Shown: piece after piece, positions 18,215 to 26,938 of the stretch
Layout: the number at the start of each line of letters is the position of its first letter
How positions within the stretch are numbered: position 1 is the stretch's first letter
Origin: Streptomonospora nanhaiensis
Lineage (GTDB): Bacteria > Actinomycetota > Actinomycetes > Streptosporangiales > Streptosporangiaceae
DNA: 64,000 nucleotides
Direction: 5' to 3'
Assembly: GCF_026642255.1 (NCBI RefSeq)
Contig: NZ_CP113264.1
Span: 2,170,001-2,234,000, forward strand
Position numbers and translations under genes: made by a program
Notes under the pieces: generated by a model
The model's input: only the letters and a program-made list of their open reading frames with translations
Databases searched by the model: none
What the model was told of the DNA's origin: nothing

Positions 18215-19979
18215 CTGTTCCTCCCCATCGTTCGGCGAACGACCCCTCCCCGGGCGGGTCGGTCAGTTCGGGCGGCAGGCCCGGCAGCGGCCGCAGGCCC
18301 CGGCCGGGGAGAGCCGCCAGGAGCGCCCCGGTGTAGGGGTGCTCCGGGGCGGTCAGCACGCGCTCCGCCGGTCCGTGCTCGACGATCCGCCCGGCGTACA
18401 TCACCGCCACCGCGTCGGCGGCGCCCGCGGTGTCGAGGGCCTGGAGGTCGTGGGTGATGACGAGCACCGCGGTACCCCGGTCGGCCGCGCCGCGCAGCAG
18501 GCGCAGGACCTGCCCGGCGAGGTCCGGGTCGAGTCCCGCGGTGGGTTCGTCGGCCACGAGCACCGCCGGGTCCCCGGCGAGCGCGGCGGCCAGCACCGCT
18601 CTCGCGGCCATCCCGCCGGAGAGCTCGTGGGGGTACTTGTCCGCCGCGGACCCCTCCAGCCCCACGCGCGCCAGCAGTTCCGGCACCGGCGTCGGGGCGC
18701 CGAGCGAGGCCGCGACCTCCGCGAGCTGCGGGCCGAGCCTGCGGACCGGTGTGAACGTCGCGGCCCCGGCCTGTCCGGCGAGGCCGACCACCCTTCCGTG
18801 CAGGCCCCGCCAGGCACGCTCGTCGGCGGCGGGGACCTCCCGGCCGGCGATCCGCACGCTGCCCGCCGACCGGGTTCCCTGCGGAAGGAGTCCGCACAGG
18901 GCCGAGGCGAGCGTGGACTTCCCGCACCCGGACTCCCCGACCAGCGCGGTCAACCGCCCAGCGTGCAGGTCGAGGTCGACGCCGGTGGCGGCGTGCACCA
19001 GCCGGCCGTCGTCCGTCGGGAGCCGCAGCGTCAGTCCGCGCACGCGCACCGCGGGCTCGGGGGACTCCGCGGCGGGCACGTCCCGCGCGATCGCGCCGGG
19101 CGCCGCCGTCCCGGGCACGGCGGCGGTACCGCGCCGGACCCCCGGCCCCCGCGCCCGGCGGGGGCCCGGACCCAGGACGCCGCTCGACCCGGCCGTGGCG
19201 AGCGTGGTGGCCACGAGCACCCCGGCCGGGGCGGCCAGGGTCCACCAGGCCCCGGTGAACACGTCACCCCGGGCCACTTCGAGCAGCGTGCCCAGGCTGG
19301 CCTCGTCCGGCGGGAGCCCGAGACCGAGGAAGCTGAGGGTGGACTCGTGCCAGACGGCGTGCGGAAGGAGCATCACCAGGCCCACCGCGGCCTGTGGCAG
19401 CGCCGCCGGAAGCAGGTGGCGGAGCAGGACCGCGCGTCGGGTGGAGCCCCACAGGTAGGCCGCCTCCACGTACTCGGCCGAGCGCACGGAGAGCATCTCC
19501 GCGCGTACGATGCGCGCGACCTGCGGCCAGTGGGTGAGGGATATCGAGGCGATGACCGCCCACGGCGACCCCGGGTACAGGGCCACGACCACCACGCCGA
19601 GCAGCAGGTGCGGCAGGGCGTTGACGCCGTCGGTGACGCGCATGAGCAGCATGTCGACCCGCCCGCCCGCGGACGCCGCGGCGGCCCCCACGGCGACACC
19701 GAGGACGGTGGCGGTGACGGCGCAGGCCAGGGCGATCGCCAGGGAGACGCGCAACCCCTCGGCGGCCCGGACGAACAGGTCGTGCCCGGAGTGGTCGGTC
19801 CCGAACCAGTGGGCCGGGCCGGGCCCCCGGAGGGCCTGGGAGAAGTCCGCGGTCTGGGGCCCCGCCCACCACGGGACGGCGACGGCGTAGACCACCAGCG
19901 CGGCCAGTGCCGCCACGGGCAGGACCCGCCCGGACACCGCCCGCCCGATCCGCGCGGGACGTGTCGCCGGTTCAGGCAT
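18198..19979 (-). CDS. ABC importer permease fused to ATPase (NikC-NikD type)
   Basis: One 593-residue chain joins two normally separate subunits. Residues about 1-270 are a DppC/NikC-type permease: WFGTDHSGHDLFVRAAEGLR, five to six membrane helices and the ATPase-docking loop EYVEAAYLWGSTRRAVLLRHLLP. A Gly/Pro/Arg/Ala linker (about 270-310) leads into an ATPase with Walker A GESGCGKST, signature LSGGMAARA, Walker B VLVADEPTAGLDPD and ITHDL, ending in HPYTGALLAALPG as in NikD/DppD. The Q-loop region reads GLAGQAG, slightly unusual. The start overlaps the upstream permease by eight bases. Confidence 0.9.
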   Translation of the reverse strand: MPEPATRPARIGRAVSGRVLPVAALAALVVYAVAVPWWAGPQTADFSQALRGPGPAHWFGTDHSGHDLFVRAAEGLRVSLAIALACAVTATVLGVAVGAAAASAGGRVDMLLMRVTDGVNALPHLLLGVVVVALYPGSPWAVIASISLTHWPQVARIVRAEMLSVRSAEYVEAAYLWGSTRRAVLLRHLLPAALPQAAVGLVMLLPHAVWHESTLSFLGLGLPPDEASLGTLLEVARGDVFTGAWWTLAAPAGVLVATTLATAGSSGVLGPGPRRARGPGVRRGTAAVPGTAAPGAIARDVPAAESPEPAVRVRGLTLRLPTDDGRLVHAATGVDLDLHAGRLTALVGESGCGKSTLASALCGLLPQGTRSAGSVRIAGREVPAADERAWRGLHGRVVGLAGQAGAATFTPVRRLGPQLAEVAASLGAPTPVPELLARVGLEGSAADKYPHELSGGMAARAVLAAALAGDPAVLVADEPTAGLDPDLAGQVLRLLRGAADRGTAVLVITHDLQALDTAGAADAVAVMYAGRIVEHGPAERVLTAPEHPYTGALLAALPGRGLRPLPGLPPELTDPPGEGSFAERWGGTDVAGR

Positions 19980-21015
19980 CGGTCCCCACCCTCGGGTCCA
20001 GGAGCAGGTAGGCGGCGTCGGCGAGGAGGGATCCGACCAGCACGACGGCGGTGGTGGCCACGGTGAGCGCGGCCAGCAGCGGGAAGTCGAGCGCCTGCGC
20101 CGATCCCACCACGGCTCCCGCGAGCCCGGGCCAGGCGAAGACCTCCTCGACCAGCACCGCCCCCACCACCAGCTCGGGGAGCCGGGCTCCCACGATGGTG
20201 GCCAGGGGTGCGAGGGAGACCGGGAGGACGTGCGCGGCGACCACCCGCGCCGGGGTCAGCCCGCGTGCCCGTGCGGCCCGCACGGCTTCGGAACCCGTGG
20301 CCCGCGCCACGGCGGTGCGCACCGCCAGCAGGGCCCAGGGCAGCTGCGTGAGGGCCAGGGTCACCGCCGGGAGCACCAGGTGGCGCGCCACCCCGGCGGC
20401 GGTGTGGGGCTCGCCCGGCTCGGCCGCGCCGGCCACGGGGGCCCAGCGCAGGAGCACCGCGAACACGGTGACCGAGCCCAGGGCGAGCACGAACGGGGGC
20501 ACCGCCTGCACCAGGACGCCCGTGCGGGTGACCGCGCGGTCCAGGGCGCCGCCCGGGGCGAGCCCCGCCGCCGTGCCCAGCAGCAGCGCGGCGAGGACGG
20601 CCCCCGCCAGTGCCGTGCCGGACAGCAGGAGCGTCCACGGAAGGCGTTCGGCGAACACCTCGGACACCGGCATGGCGTACACGCGGGACCAGCCGAGGTC
20701 CCCGCGGAGCAGGTCGCCGACCCAGGCCCACCAGGCCTGCCACCACGGGGCGTCGAACCCCAGGGCGCCGCTCAGCGACTCCCGCTGTTCGGCGGAGACC
20801 TGCTGGTAGCGCGCGCCCAGGTGGGCGGCGAGCGGGTCGAAGGGGGACCGGTCCGCGAGGAGGAACACCAGGCCGCTCAGCCCCGCCAGCATCGGAACGC
20901 CGACGACGGCGCGGTGCAGGGCCAGGCCGCCCAGGGCGCGGCGGCGGTCCCGCCACAGGGTGCGACGCGGGCGGGCGGCGCCGCGGGCGGTGGGTCCGGC
21001 GGTCACCGCCGCCAT
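19972..21015 (-). CDS. ABC importer permease (NikB/DppB type)
   Basis: This 347-residue inner-membrane permease has six predicted helices and the DppB-family features LVFLLADRSPFDPLAAHLG, LGFDAPWWQAWWAWVGDLLRG, the docking loop RAARARGLTPARVVAAHVLP, and EEVFAWPGLAGAVV near the C-terminus. The ATG at 21013-21015 is used; a GTG at 21004-21006 would give the usual GTGA overlap with the binding-protein stop and is an equally possible start. It pairs with the permease half of the fusion protein to form the membrane channel. Confidence 0.9.
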   Translation of the reverse strand: MAAVTAGPTARGAARPRRTLWRDRRRALGGLALHRAVVGVPMLAGLSGLVFLLADRSPFDPLAAHLGARYQQVSAEQRESLSGALGFDAPWWQAWWAWVGDLLRGDLGWSRVYAMPVSEVFAERLPWTLLLSGTALAGAVLAALLLGTAAGLAPGGALDRAVTRTGVLVQAVPPFVLALGSVTVFAVLLRWAPVAGAAEPGEPHTAAGVARHLVLPAVTLALTQLPWALLAVRTAVARATGSEAVRAARARGLTPARVVAAHVLPVSLAPLATIVGARLPELVVGAVLVEEVFAWPGLAGAVVGSAQALDFPLLAALTVATTAVVLVGSLLADAAYLLLDPRVGTDA

Positions 21016-22613
21016 CCGGCGAGGTTCCACCACGGGCCCCAGGAGACGCCGTGGGCATGGGGTTCGAGCACCAGCGGTCCGCTGTCCCAGTCGTTCTCGG
21101 CGGAGACGTAGGTGTGGTCCGCGAAGGCGAGGAACACGTAGGTGGGGTGCTCGACGTAGGCCCTCTGCACCTCGCGGTAGAGCTCGGCGCGCTCGGCGGC
21201 GTCCGGGCTGCGCCGGGCGTCCTCCAGGGCCTCGTCCACCCCCGGGACGGCGAGGTCGCCGGGGTTCTCGAACGTGGGCGTGCCCTCCTCGCGCGTGTGC
21301 AGGGTGGCGTACACCTGGGTGTCCAGGTCGTAGGGCTTGTCCCCGCCGCCCAGCAGGATCGCGGCGTCGGCGGTGTGCGAACCCATGTCGTCCCAGGTGC
21401 CGCCGCGGACGTCGACCTCGATCCCCAGGGGCAGCATCTCGGCGGCGAACGCCGTGGCCAGGTCGCGGCGCAGGCTGTCGGAGGCGAGGTAGTACAGGGT
21501 GAACGCGGCCCGGTCGCCGTCGCGCTCGCGGATGCCGTCCGGCCCCTCTCGCCAGCCGGCCCCGTCCAGCAGGCGGGCGGCCTCGTCGGGGTCGTGGTCG
21601 AAGACGGCCTCGGGCTCGTGGGCCTCGCCGTAGACCTCGGCCACCGGGGTGTGGGCGGGGCGGCCGTGGCCGGCGAGGACGTGCTCGATGATCCCGTCGC
21701 GGTCCACGGCCAGGTTCATGGCGAGCCGGGCGGCCCCGTCGGAGGCGAAGGCGTTCTCCGCCGGGAGGGACAGCCCCCGCCAGTCCGCGGTGCGTACCGA
21801 CAGGACGTCGACGCCGTCGGCGCCGGCGAAGGTCGCGGCCGCGGTCGGGGGCAGCACGGTGCCGTCGACGCCCCCCGCGCGCATCCGCTGGGCGCGGGTG
21901 TTGTCGTCGGGGAGGTACAGGGTGACCAGTTCGGTGACCTGCGGCGCGGTGCCGTGGTAGTGCGGGTTGGCCTCGAACACGGCCTGTTCGGCGTCGAGTT
22001 CGGCCAGGACGTAGGGTCCCGTTCCGACGGGGCGGCGGTTGCGCCCGGAGTCCGCGGCCGGGCCGGGGGTGATCTCCTCCTCGGGCGTGATGCCCAGCGA
22101 CATCCGCGCGGGGAAGGCGTAGTAGGGGTGGTGCAGGGTGAAGCGCACGCTGTGGTCGCCGGTCGCGGTGACCGACTCGATCATCGAGTAGGAGGCGGCG
22201 ATCTCGGAGGCCGTGGCGGGGTCGAGCACGGCGGAGTAGGTCGCCACGACGTCGTCCGCGTCGAGGGCGGACCCGTCGGAGAAGACGACGTCGGTGCGCA
22301 GCTCCACGTCCCAGACCGTGGAGTCCCCGTTGGGTTCGGGAGGGGCGGCGGCGAGGGCCGGTGCGAGGTCGGGCAGCCGGTCGTCCCCGGTGGACTCGGG
22401 CCGCAGCAGGCCCTCGAAGACTGGGGAGACGCCGAGTTCGCCGTATCCGTCGACGGGGTCGTAGCCGCCCAGGGGCTGGGCGTCGGCGAGGACGATGCGG
22501 GTGGGGGAGCCGGACGGTCCGGCCGCCGGCGGTCCCGCGCAGGAGGTGAGCGCGAGCGCGGCGACGAGTGCGGTGCCGGTGAGGAGGGTGCGTGTGGGGA
22601 CGGGTCGTGTCAT
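21003..22613 (-). CDS. substrate-binding lipoprotein of peptide/nickel ABC importer
   Basis: The 536-residue protein is a family-5 extracellular binding protein. The N-terminus has a lipobox LTSC with Cys25, so it is anchored to the outer face of the membrane. Family features are LRPESTGDDRLPDLAPAL, ELRTDVVFSDGSALDADDVV, PVGTGPYVLAEL and LAMNLAVDRDGIIEHVL. Ligand-binding residues cannot be assigned by eye, so nickel (free or metallophore-bound) rather than peptide is inferred from the urease next door. AGGAAG precedes the ATG, and a palindromic operator lies 50 bases upstream. Confidence 0.88.
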   Translation of the reverse strand: MTRPVPTRTLLTGTALVAALALTSCAGPPAAGPSGSPTRIVLADAQPLGGYDPVDGYGELGVSPVFEGLLRPESTGDDRLPDLAPALAAAPPEPNGDSTVWDVELRTDVVFSDGSALDADDVVATYSAVLDPATASEIAASYSMIESVTATGDHSVRFTLHHPYYAFPARMSLGITPEEEITPGPAADSGRNRRPVGTGPYVLAELDAEQAVFEANPHYHGTAPQVTELVTLYLPDDNTRAQRMRAGGVDGTVLPPTAAATFAGADGVDVLSVRTADWRGLSLPAENAFASDGAARLAMNLAVDRDGIIEHVLAGHGRPAHTPVAEVYGEAHEPEAVFDHDPDEAARLLDGAGWREGPDGIRERDGDRAAFTLYYLASDSLRRDLATAFAAEMLPLGIEVDVRGGTWDDMGSHTADAAILLGGGDKPYDLDTQVYATLHTREEGTPTFENPGDLAVPGVDEALEDARRSPDAAERAELYREVQRAYVEHPTYVFLAFADHTYVSAENDWDSGPLVLEPHAHGVSWGPWWNLAGWRR

Positions 22614-22662
22614 TCAGAGCTTCCTGTGGGGCGGTTCTCACGAACGACGGCCAATATCTGAC

Positions 22663-22676
22663 CATCTGATCAGATG
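22663..22676. promoter_or_regulatory. operator upstream of the importer operon
   Basis: CATCTGATCAGATG is a perfect 14-base palindrome; one further ATCTGA lies just left of it at 22656. On the minus strand a GATATT at about 22653-22658 could be the -10 of the importer promoter, so a bound repressor would block it. The ArsR gene on the other side is the obvious candidate regulator. Confidence 0.65.
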
Positions 22677-22814
22677 ATAAGGTCCCGATTTCGCGCGCGG
22701 CGCCCGGACCGGGCGCACCGGACCGCCCCGGGATCCTCCTTCCCCTGTCACCACGGCGATGCGGGGCCGGAACGCGGACGTGGAGACGATCGTCACCAGT
22801 GCCCCGGCTCTGCG

Positions 22815-23225
22815 ATGATGGCCCCGATGACTTCTTCCGGTGATCGGCTCGACCCGAACTCCCAGCTCGACATCGGCGCCTGGGCGGACCGGTTCCGCCT
22901 GCTCGGCGACCCGACCCGCCTGCGGCTGCTGACCGCGATGCACCAGGCCGGCCCCGGGACGGCCTCGGTGGGGGAGCTCGCCGCCGCGGCCGGGATCAGC
23001 GACGCCACCGCCTCCCAGGCGCTGCGGACCCTGAGGCTCCAGGGCTGGGTGCGCGACGAGCGGGAGGGGCGCACGGTGCGCTACACGCTCACCGACCGCA
23101 CCGTGCACGATCTGCTCCACCTCATCGGCGCCGGGCACGGAGCCGCTCCGGCGGAGGGGGAGGGCGGTGCGCCCGGCCCCGGGCCCGCGGACGGCGCACC
23201 CGGGGAGCGCTCCCGGGCGACGTAG
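22815..23225 (+). CDS. ArsR-family metal-responsive repressor
   Basis: The 136-residue winged-helix repressor contains RFRLLGDPTRLRLLTAMHQ, the recognition helix GISDATASQALRTLRLQGWV, the wing EREGRTVRYTLTD, and a last helix DRTVHDLLHLIGAGH. The Asp and His residues of this last helix are placed like the alpha-5 metal site of SmtB/NmtR proteins, which release DNA on binding nickel, cobalt or zinc. With the urease and importer beside it, a nickel sensor is likely (inference). Three in-frame ATGs (22815, 22818, 22827) compete; none has a clear ribosome site. The last 18 codons and stop lie in a duplicated 68-base unit. Confidence 0.85.
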   Translation: MMAPMTSSGDRLDPNSQLDIGAWADRFRLLGDPTRLRLLTAMHQAGPGTASVGELAAAAGISDATASQALRTLRLQGWVRDEREGRTVRYTLTDRTVHDLLHLIGAGHGAAPAEGEGGAPGPGPADGAPGERSRAT

Positions 23226-23305
23226 CGCCCCGGCCCCCGCCCGGCCCCGGGCCCGCGGACGGCGCACCCGGGGAGCGCTCCCGGGCGACGTAGCGCCCCG
23301 GCCCC
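23170..23305. repeat. 68-bp perfect tandem duplication at the end of arsR
   Basis: Bases 23170-23237 are repeated exactly at 23238-23305. The first copy contains the final codons and TAG of the ArsR gene; the second is noncoding. Each copy contains the near-palindrome CCCGGGGAGCGCTCCCGGG, so the duplication doubles a terminator-like hairpin between this gene and the convergent acyltransferase gene. Confidence 0.9.
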
Positions 23306-23346
23306 CGCGCGGACCCGGGCCCTCCGGCGGGGCGCCGCCGCAGGGC

Positions 23347-25467
23347 CTACCAGCCGGTCGCCGCGGTGAGGCGCTCGTCCAGCGCCGGTGCGAGGGTGCG
23401 CATGAACGTCGCGCCGATGTGGCTGCCGTCCCAGTACACGAGCACGTTGCCGACGACCGGACGGCACACCGCGGGTTCGCAGATCAGGTCGTTGAGGTCG
23501 AGCACGGTCACGTTGTCCGGGAGCCGCACCCCCTCCAGGGGCGAGGTCGCGGCCATCGACGTCCCCGGCTCCACCGAGCACTCCTCCGGCGTGGACGAGG
23601 CGAGGCACTCGGGGACGTCGAAGCCGAACCGGGGGGTGTCCCGCACGGCGACCACCTCCACGCCCAGCTCCTCCAGCTCCCTCCACCGCTCCACGTAGCC
23701 GTCCACGACCTGCTCCTCCCCGAACCCGGCGGAGGCGTCCAGGCTGGTCGTGGTGCCGGTGGTGAACACCGCGTCGGGCTCCAGCGCGGCGAGTTCGGCC
23801 ATCACGCCGCGGTTCCACTCCGCGCAGGAGGTGTAGGGGGCTCCCTTGTAGGTCTGCGGGGCGTCGGTGAACAGGCACGAGCCCTTGACGATGTTGACCA
23901 GCCGCCAGTCGTGGTCGAGCGCCACCCGCTCCAGCGCCGGGAACCAGTGCGCGGCGTGGGAGCCGCCGACCAGCGCCACCGTGCGCTCCGGGGACTCCGA
24001 GCCGTAGACGCAGGTGATGACCTCGGCGTCCGCGATGGTCTGGTTGCAGCCGTCCCCGTAGGTGGCGGGCACGTCCTCGGAGGCCGACGCGGGGCTCGGG
24101 TAGACCGGGAGGTCCGCGGCCCGGCCGGCGCCTCCCCCGTCCGCCAGCACCGCCGCGCCGGGGTAGCTGCGGCCGTCCGCCAACAGCTCCTCCCACCGGC
24201 GCTGGTCGGCGTCCAGCCGGGCCGACCAGGCCCCGGCCGCGAGCAGCACCGGGAGCAGGCAGGCCAGGCCCACCGCCGCTCCGCGCAGAGCCGGCCCCCG
24301 CAGGGCGGCCCGCGCGGCCCCGCCCCGGCGGGGGGCCGCCGCGGAGCCGGGGGCGCCCGGCCGCCTTCCGAGCGCGGCCAGCCGGTCGGCGACCGGGGTG
24401 GTCGCCGCGGCCAGCACCAGCGACGCGGCCAGCACCGCCGCCCCGCCCACCGGGCTCGCCAGGGTGCGGTCGGTGGCGGCCAGGTAGAACACCAGCAGCG
24501 GCCAGTGCCACAGGTACAGCGCGTACGACACCGAACCGAGGTAGCGCACGGGGCGGAGGGTCAGCAGCCGGTCGGCGCCCGGCCCGGCGCCGGTCGCGCC
24601 CGCCGCCACGACCGCCGCGGCGGCCAGCGTCGGCCACAGGGCAGCGAGGCCGGGGAAGACCGTGGACACCTGGAGCAGGACGCCGCACAGGACCAGCGCC
24701 GCCAGCCCGGCCCACCCCAGCACGACCCGCACCGCCAGGGGCAGGCGCAGGTGGGGGAGCGCCAGGGCGAGGAGGCCGCCGAGGGCGAACTCCCACAGCC
24801 GCGCCCCGGTGTCGAAGTAGGCCCAGGGCTGGTCGGCGCGGGTGGCGTACACCGAGTAGGCCAGGGAGAGCGCGAACACGGAGGCCAGCGCGACGAGGGC
24901 GCCCGCGCGCGGACCGCGCCCGGCGCGCCCCGCCGCCCACACCGCCGCGGCGACGAGCAGCGGCCACAGCACGTAGAACTGCCCCTGGACGGACAGGGAC
25001 CAGAAGTGCTGGAGGGGGCTGGTCCCGTCGCCCCGCGACAGGTAGTCCACCGAGTCCAGGGCCAGGGACCAGTTGAGGTGGTGGAACGCGGAGGCGAACG
25101 CCTCGCCCAGGACGTCCCGCCAGCGGGGCTCGGGCAGCAGGAACCGTGTGCACAGCAGCACGGCCGCGATGACCAGGGCCGCCGTGGGCAGCAGCCGGGC
25201 GGCCAGCCGTCCGAGGAAGGCCCCGAACCGGATCCCGCCGCGGTCGGCCGCTCGCAGCAGGGACCCCGTGACGAGGAACCCGCTGAGCATCAGGAAGACG
25301 TCGACGCCGCCGGAGACCCGGCCCAGCCAGATGTGGTAGACGGCGACCAGCAGCACGGCGACGGCCCGCAGCCCGTCGATCTCGGGGCGGTGGCCGCCGC
25401 CGTCGGCGCCGCCGGTGCGCGGGGCGGTCCCGGCCCCGGTCCCGGCGCGGGAGGCGAGTGGGGACAC
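23347..25467 (-). CDS. membrane acyltransferase (OafA/YrhL type) with C-terminal SGNH domain
   Basis: The 706-residue protein probably O-acylates a cell-surface glycan. The N-terminal half (about 35-400) is an acyltransferase-3 domain with about ten helices: HRPEIDGLRAVAVLLV, HIWLGRVSGGVDVFLMLSGF (usual catalytic His), FWSLSVQGQFYVLWPLL and YLGSVSYALYLWHWPL. The C-terminal third is extracellular and SGNH-like, with LVGGSHAAHWFPAL in the block I position (Gly-Gly-Ser-His rather than Gly-Asp-Ser) and YWDGSHIGATFMRTLAP holding the Asp-x-x-His pair. The start is uncertain: the GTG at 25467 fits domain length but has no strong ribosome site. Confidence 0.88.
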   Translation of the reverse strand: MSPLASRAGTGAGTAPRTGGADGGGHRPEIDGLRAVAVLLVAVYHIWLGRVSGGVDVFLMLSGFLVTGSLLRAADRGGIRFGAFLGRLAARLLPTAALVIAAVLLCTRFLLPEPRWRDVLGEAFASAFHHLNWSLALDSVDYLSRGDGTSPLQHFWSLSVQGQFYVLWPLLVAAAVWAAGRAGRGPRAGALVALASVFALSLAYSVYATRADQPWAYFDTGARLWEFALGGLLALALPHLRLPLAVRVVLGWAGLAALVLCGVLLQVSTVFPGLAALWPTLAAAAVVAAGATGAGPGADRLLTLRPVRYLGSVSYALYLWHWPLLVFYLAATDRTLASPVGGAAVLAASLVLAAATTPVADRLAALGRRPGAPGSAAAPRRGGAARAALRGPALRGAAVGLACLLPVLLAAGAWSARLDADQRRWEELLADGRSYPGAAVLADGGGAGRAADLPVYPSPASASEDVPATYGDGCNQTIADAEVITCVYGSESPERTVALVGGSHAAHWFPALERVALDHDWRLVNIVKGSCLFTDAPQTYKGAPYTSCAEWNRGVMAELAALEPDAVFTTGTTTSLDASAGFGEEQVVDGYVERWRELEELGVEVVAVRDTPRFGFDVPECLASSTPEECSVEPGTSMAATSPLEGVRLPDNVTVLDLNDLICEPAVCRPVVGNVLVYWDGSHIGATFMRTLAPALDERLTAATGW

Positions 25468-25754
25468 GGGAACGGTGCTCGCTTTCGCGGGAGGGGAGGG
25501 AGCGGTCCCGGCGGGCGCGGCCCGGCCGGTGGTCGGCCATGCTGCCCCGTTCCCGTGACCGTGCGGGGTACGCGGGCTGAATCCCGCGCCATGGTCCGCT
25601 GCACACTTCGCGTCGCCGCTCCCGCCGGGGCGCCCCACCGCCCCGTGGGAGGGCTCCGTGACCGGTCGGCCGCGCCCTCCCCCCGGGGAGGCGCCGGTGA
25701 GGGTGAGGGGCCGCGCGGGCGCCGCCCCCGGTGCGTACGCCCCTCCCCGCTCGA

Positions 25755-25767
25755 ATGTCCCTGACAT
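25755..25767. promoter_or_regulatory. small inverted repeat upstream of TetR gene
   Basis: ATGTC-CCT-GACAT is a perfect five-base-arm palindrome 74 bases before the TetR start. A TetR-type site is possible, but arms this short occur by chance. Confidence 0.3.
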
Positions 25768-25840
25768 GCGGGTGTCGTTGGTATCCGAGTGTCGGGGGCA
25801 TCTCGAAGTAGGATGGGGTGACGCCGAAGCGAGGAGAACG

Positions 25841-26938
25841 ATGGCCCGGCTCAACAGGGCGGAACAGCAGGCCCGCAACCGCGCACGTGTACTGGCCGCC
25901 GCGAGGGACGAGTTCGCCGAACACGGGTTCCGCGACGCCAAGGTCGACCGCATCGCCGACCGCGCCGAACTCACCAGGGGGGCGGTCTACTCCAACTTCC
26001 CCGGCAAACGGGCCCTGTACTTCTCGGTCCTGGCCGAGACCGCCGAGCGTGCCTCGCCGACGCCCCGGACCGGGCCCGGGACCACGGCCGCCACGGCCCT
26101 GGGCGCGCTCGCCCGCGCCTGGGTCTCCCGGTTCCCCCTCTCCGACTCCGACGAGTCCCTGCGGACCGCGGCCGGGCTCACCCCCGAGATCCTGTCCGAC
26201 GAGCCGACCCGGCGCGCGTTCGCCCAGCTGATGCGGCTGGACGCGGTCCTGCTCGGCCTGTCCCTGGAGGCCCTGGAACCGCCGGCGGAGCCCGGGGGAC
26301 GCCGGGTGCGCGTCGCCGAGACCGTGCTCACGACCCTCTACGGCGCCGGGCAGACGGCCGCCGCCGCCCCCGGTTTCGTCGACCCGTTCAACGTCGTCCG
26401 CGCCTGTGAGCGGCTCGCCGGCCTGAACCCGGACGACGTCTGGCCGCTCCCCCACGTCGCGCACATCCCGCCCGCCACCCCCGTGGACGAGGGCTGGGCG
26501 CCTCCGGAGGGGTTCGACGCCGTCCGGCGCCGGACCGTCTCCCTCGCCGACGACGGCGTGGTGGCCGTCCTGGGGCTGCACCGGCTCGGAGCCGTCGAGG
26601 AGGCGCTGCGCGCGGCCCCCGGCGACGCGGCGGTCACGGCCGTGGTGGTCACCGCCGATCCCGCCGAGCTGGCGCCCCTGGCCAGGCTCGCCGTCGCCGA
26701 CCTGTGCGGGTGCCTGCGCCAGGCCTTCCCCGAGGAGGCCTGGCCCCGTCTGCGTGTGGTGTTCGACGACGCCGGCGCGATCGCCGCGGCGGCCGGGGTC
26801 GCCTCGGTGGAGGACACCACCGAGACCGCGGTCCGCGTGGTGGGCGGCCGTGTGGTGGCACGCTCCGACGACCGCGGCGCCGGCCACGCCGCCGGCTCCT
26901 TCGCCCGTGCCCGCGGAGGCGACAGGTCCCGGAGGTGA
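25841..26938 (+). CDS. TetR-family regulator with extra thioredoxin-like C-terminal domain
   Basis: At 365 residues this is far longer than usual TetR proteins (about 200). Residues 10-60 are a standard TetR HTH (EFAEHGFRDAKVDRIADRAE, GAVYSNFPGKRALYFSVLAE), followed by a helical ligand domain to about 200. Residues 225-355 look like an alternating beta/alpha unit: a strand VAVLGLHRLGA, then AVVVTADPAELAPLARLA, a Cys289-Gly-Cys291 pair, LRVVFDDAGAIAAAAGVASV and VRVVGGRVVARS, reminiscent of the late part of AhpC/thioredoxin folds. The domain call is inference. GAGGAG lies four bases before the ATG. It stands alone between the acyltransferase (divergent) and clpX. Confidence 0.82.
   Translation: MARLNRAEQQARNRARVLAAARDEFAEHGFRDAKVDRIADRAELTRGAVYSNFPGKRALYFSVLAETAERASPTPRTGPGTTAATALGALARAWVSRFPLSDSDESLRTAAGLTPEILSDEPTRRAFAQLMRLDAVLLGLSLEALEPPAEPGGRRVRVAETVLTTLYGAGQTAAAAPGFVDPFNVVRACERLAGLNPDDVWPLPHVAHIPPATPVDEGWAPPEGFDAVRRRTVSLADDGVVAVLGLHRLGAVEEALRAAPGDAAVTAVVVTADPAELAPLARLAVADLCGCLRQAFPEEAWPRLRVVFDDAGAIAAAAGVASVEDTTETAVRVVGGRVVARSDDRGAGHAAGSFARARGGDRSRR

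Noticed and set aside
20610-22661. Plus-strand frame opposite the nickel-type importer
   Set aside because: Shadow of the binding-protein and permease genes; sequence is Val/Gly/Gln-rich without a fold signal.
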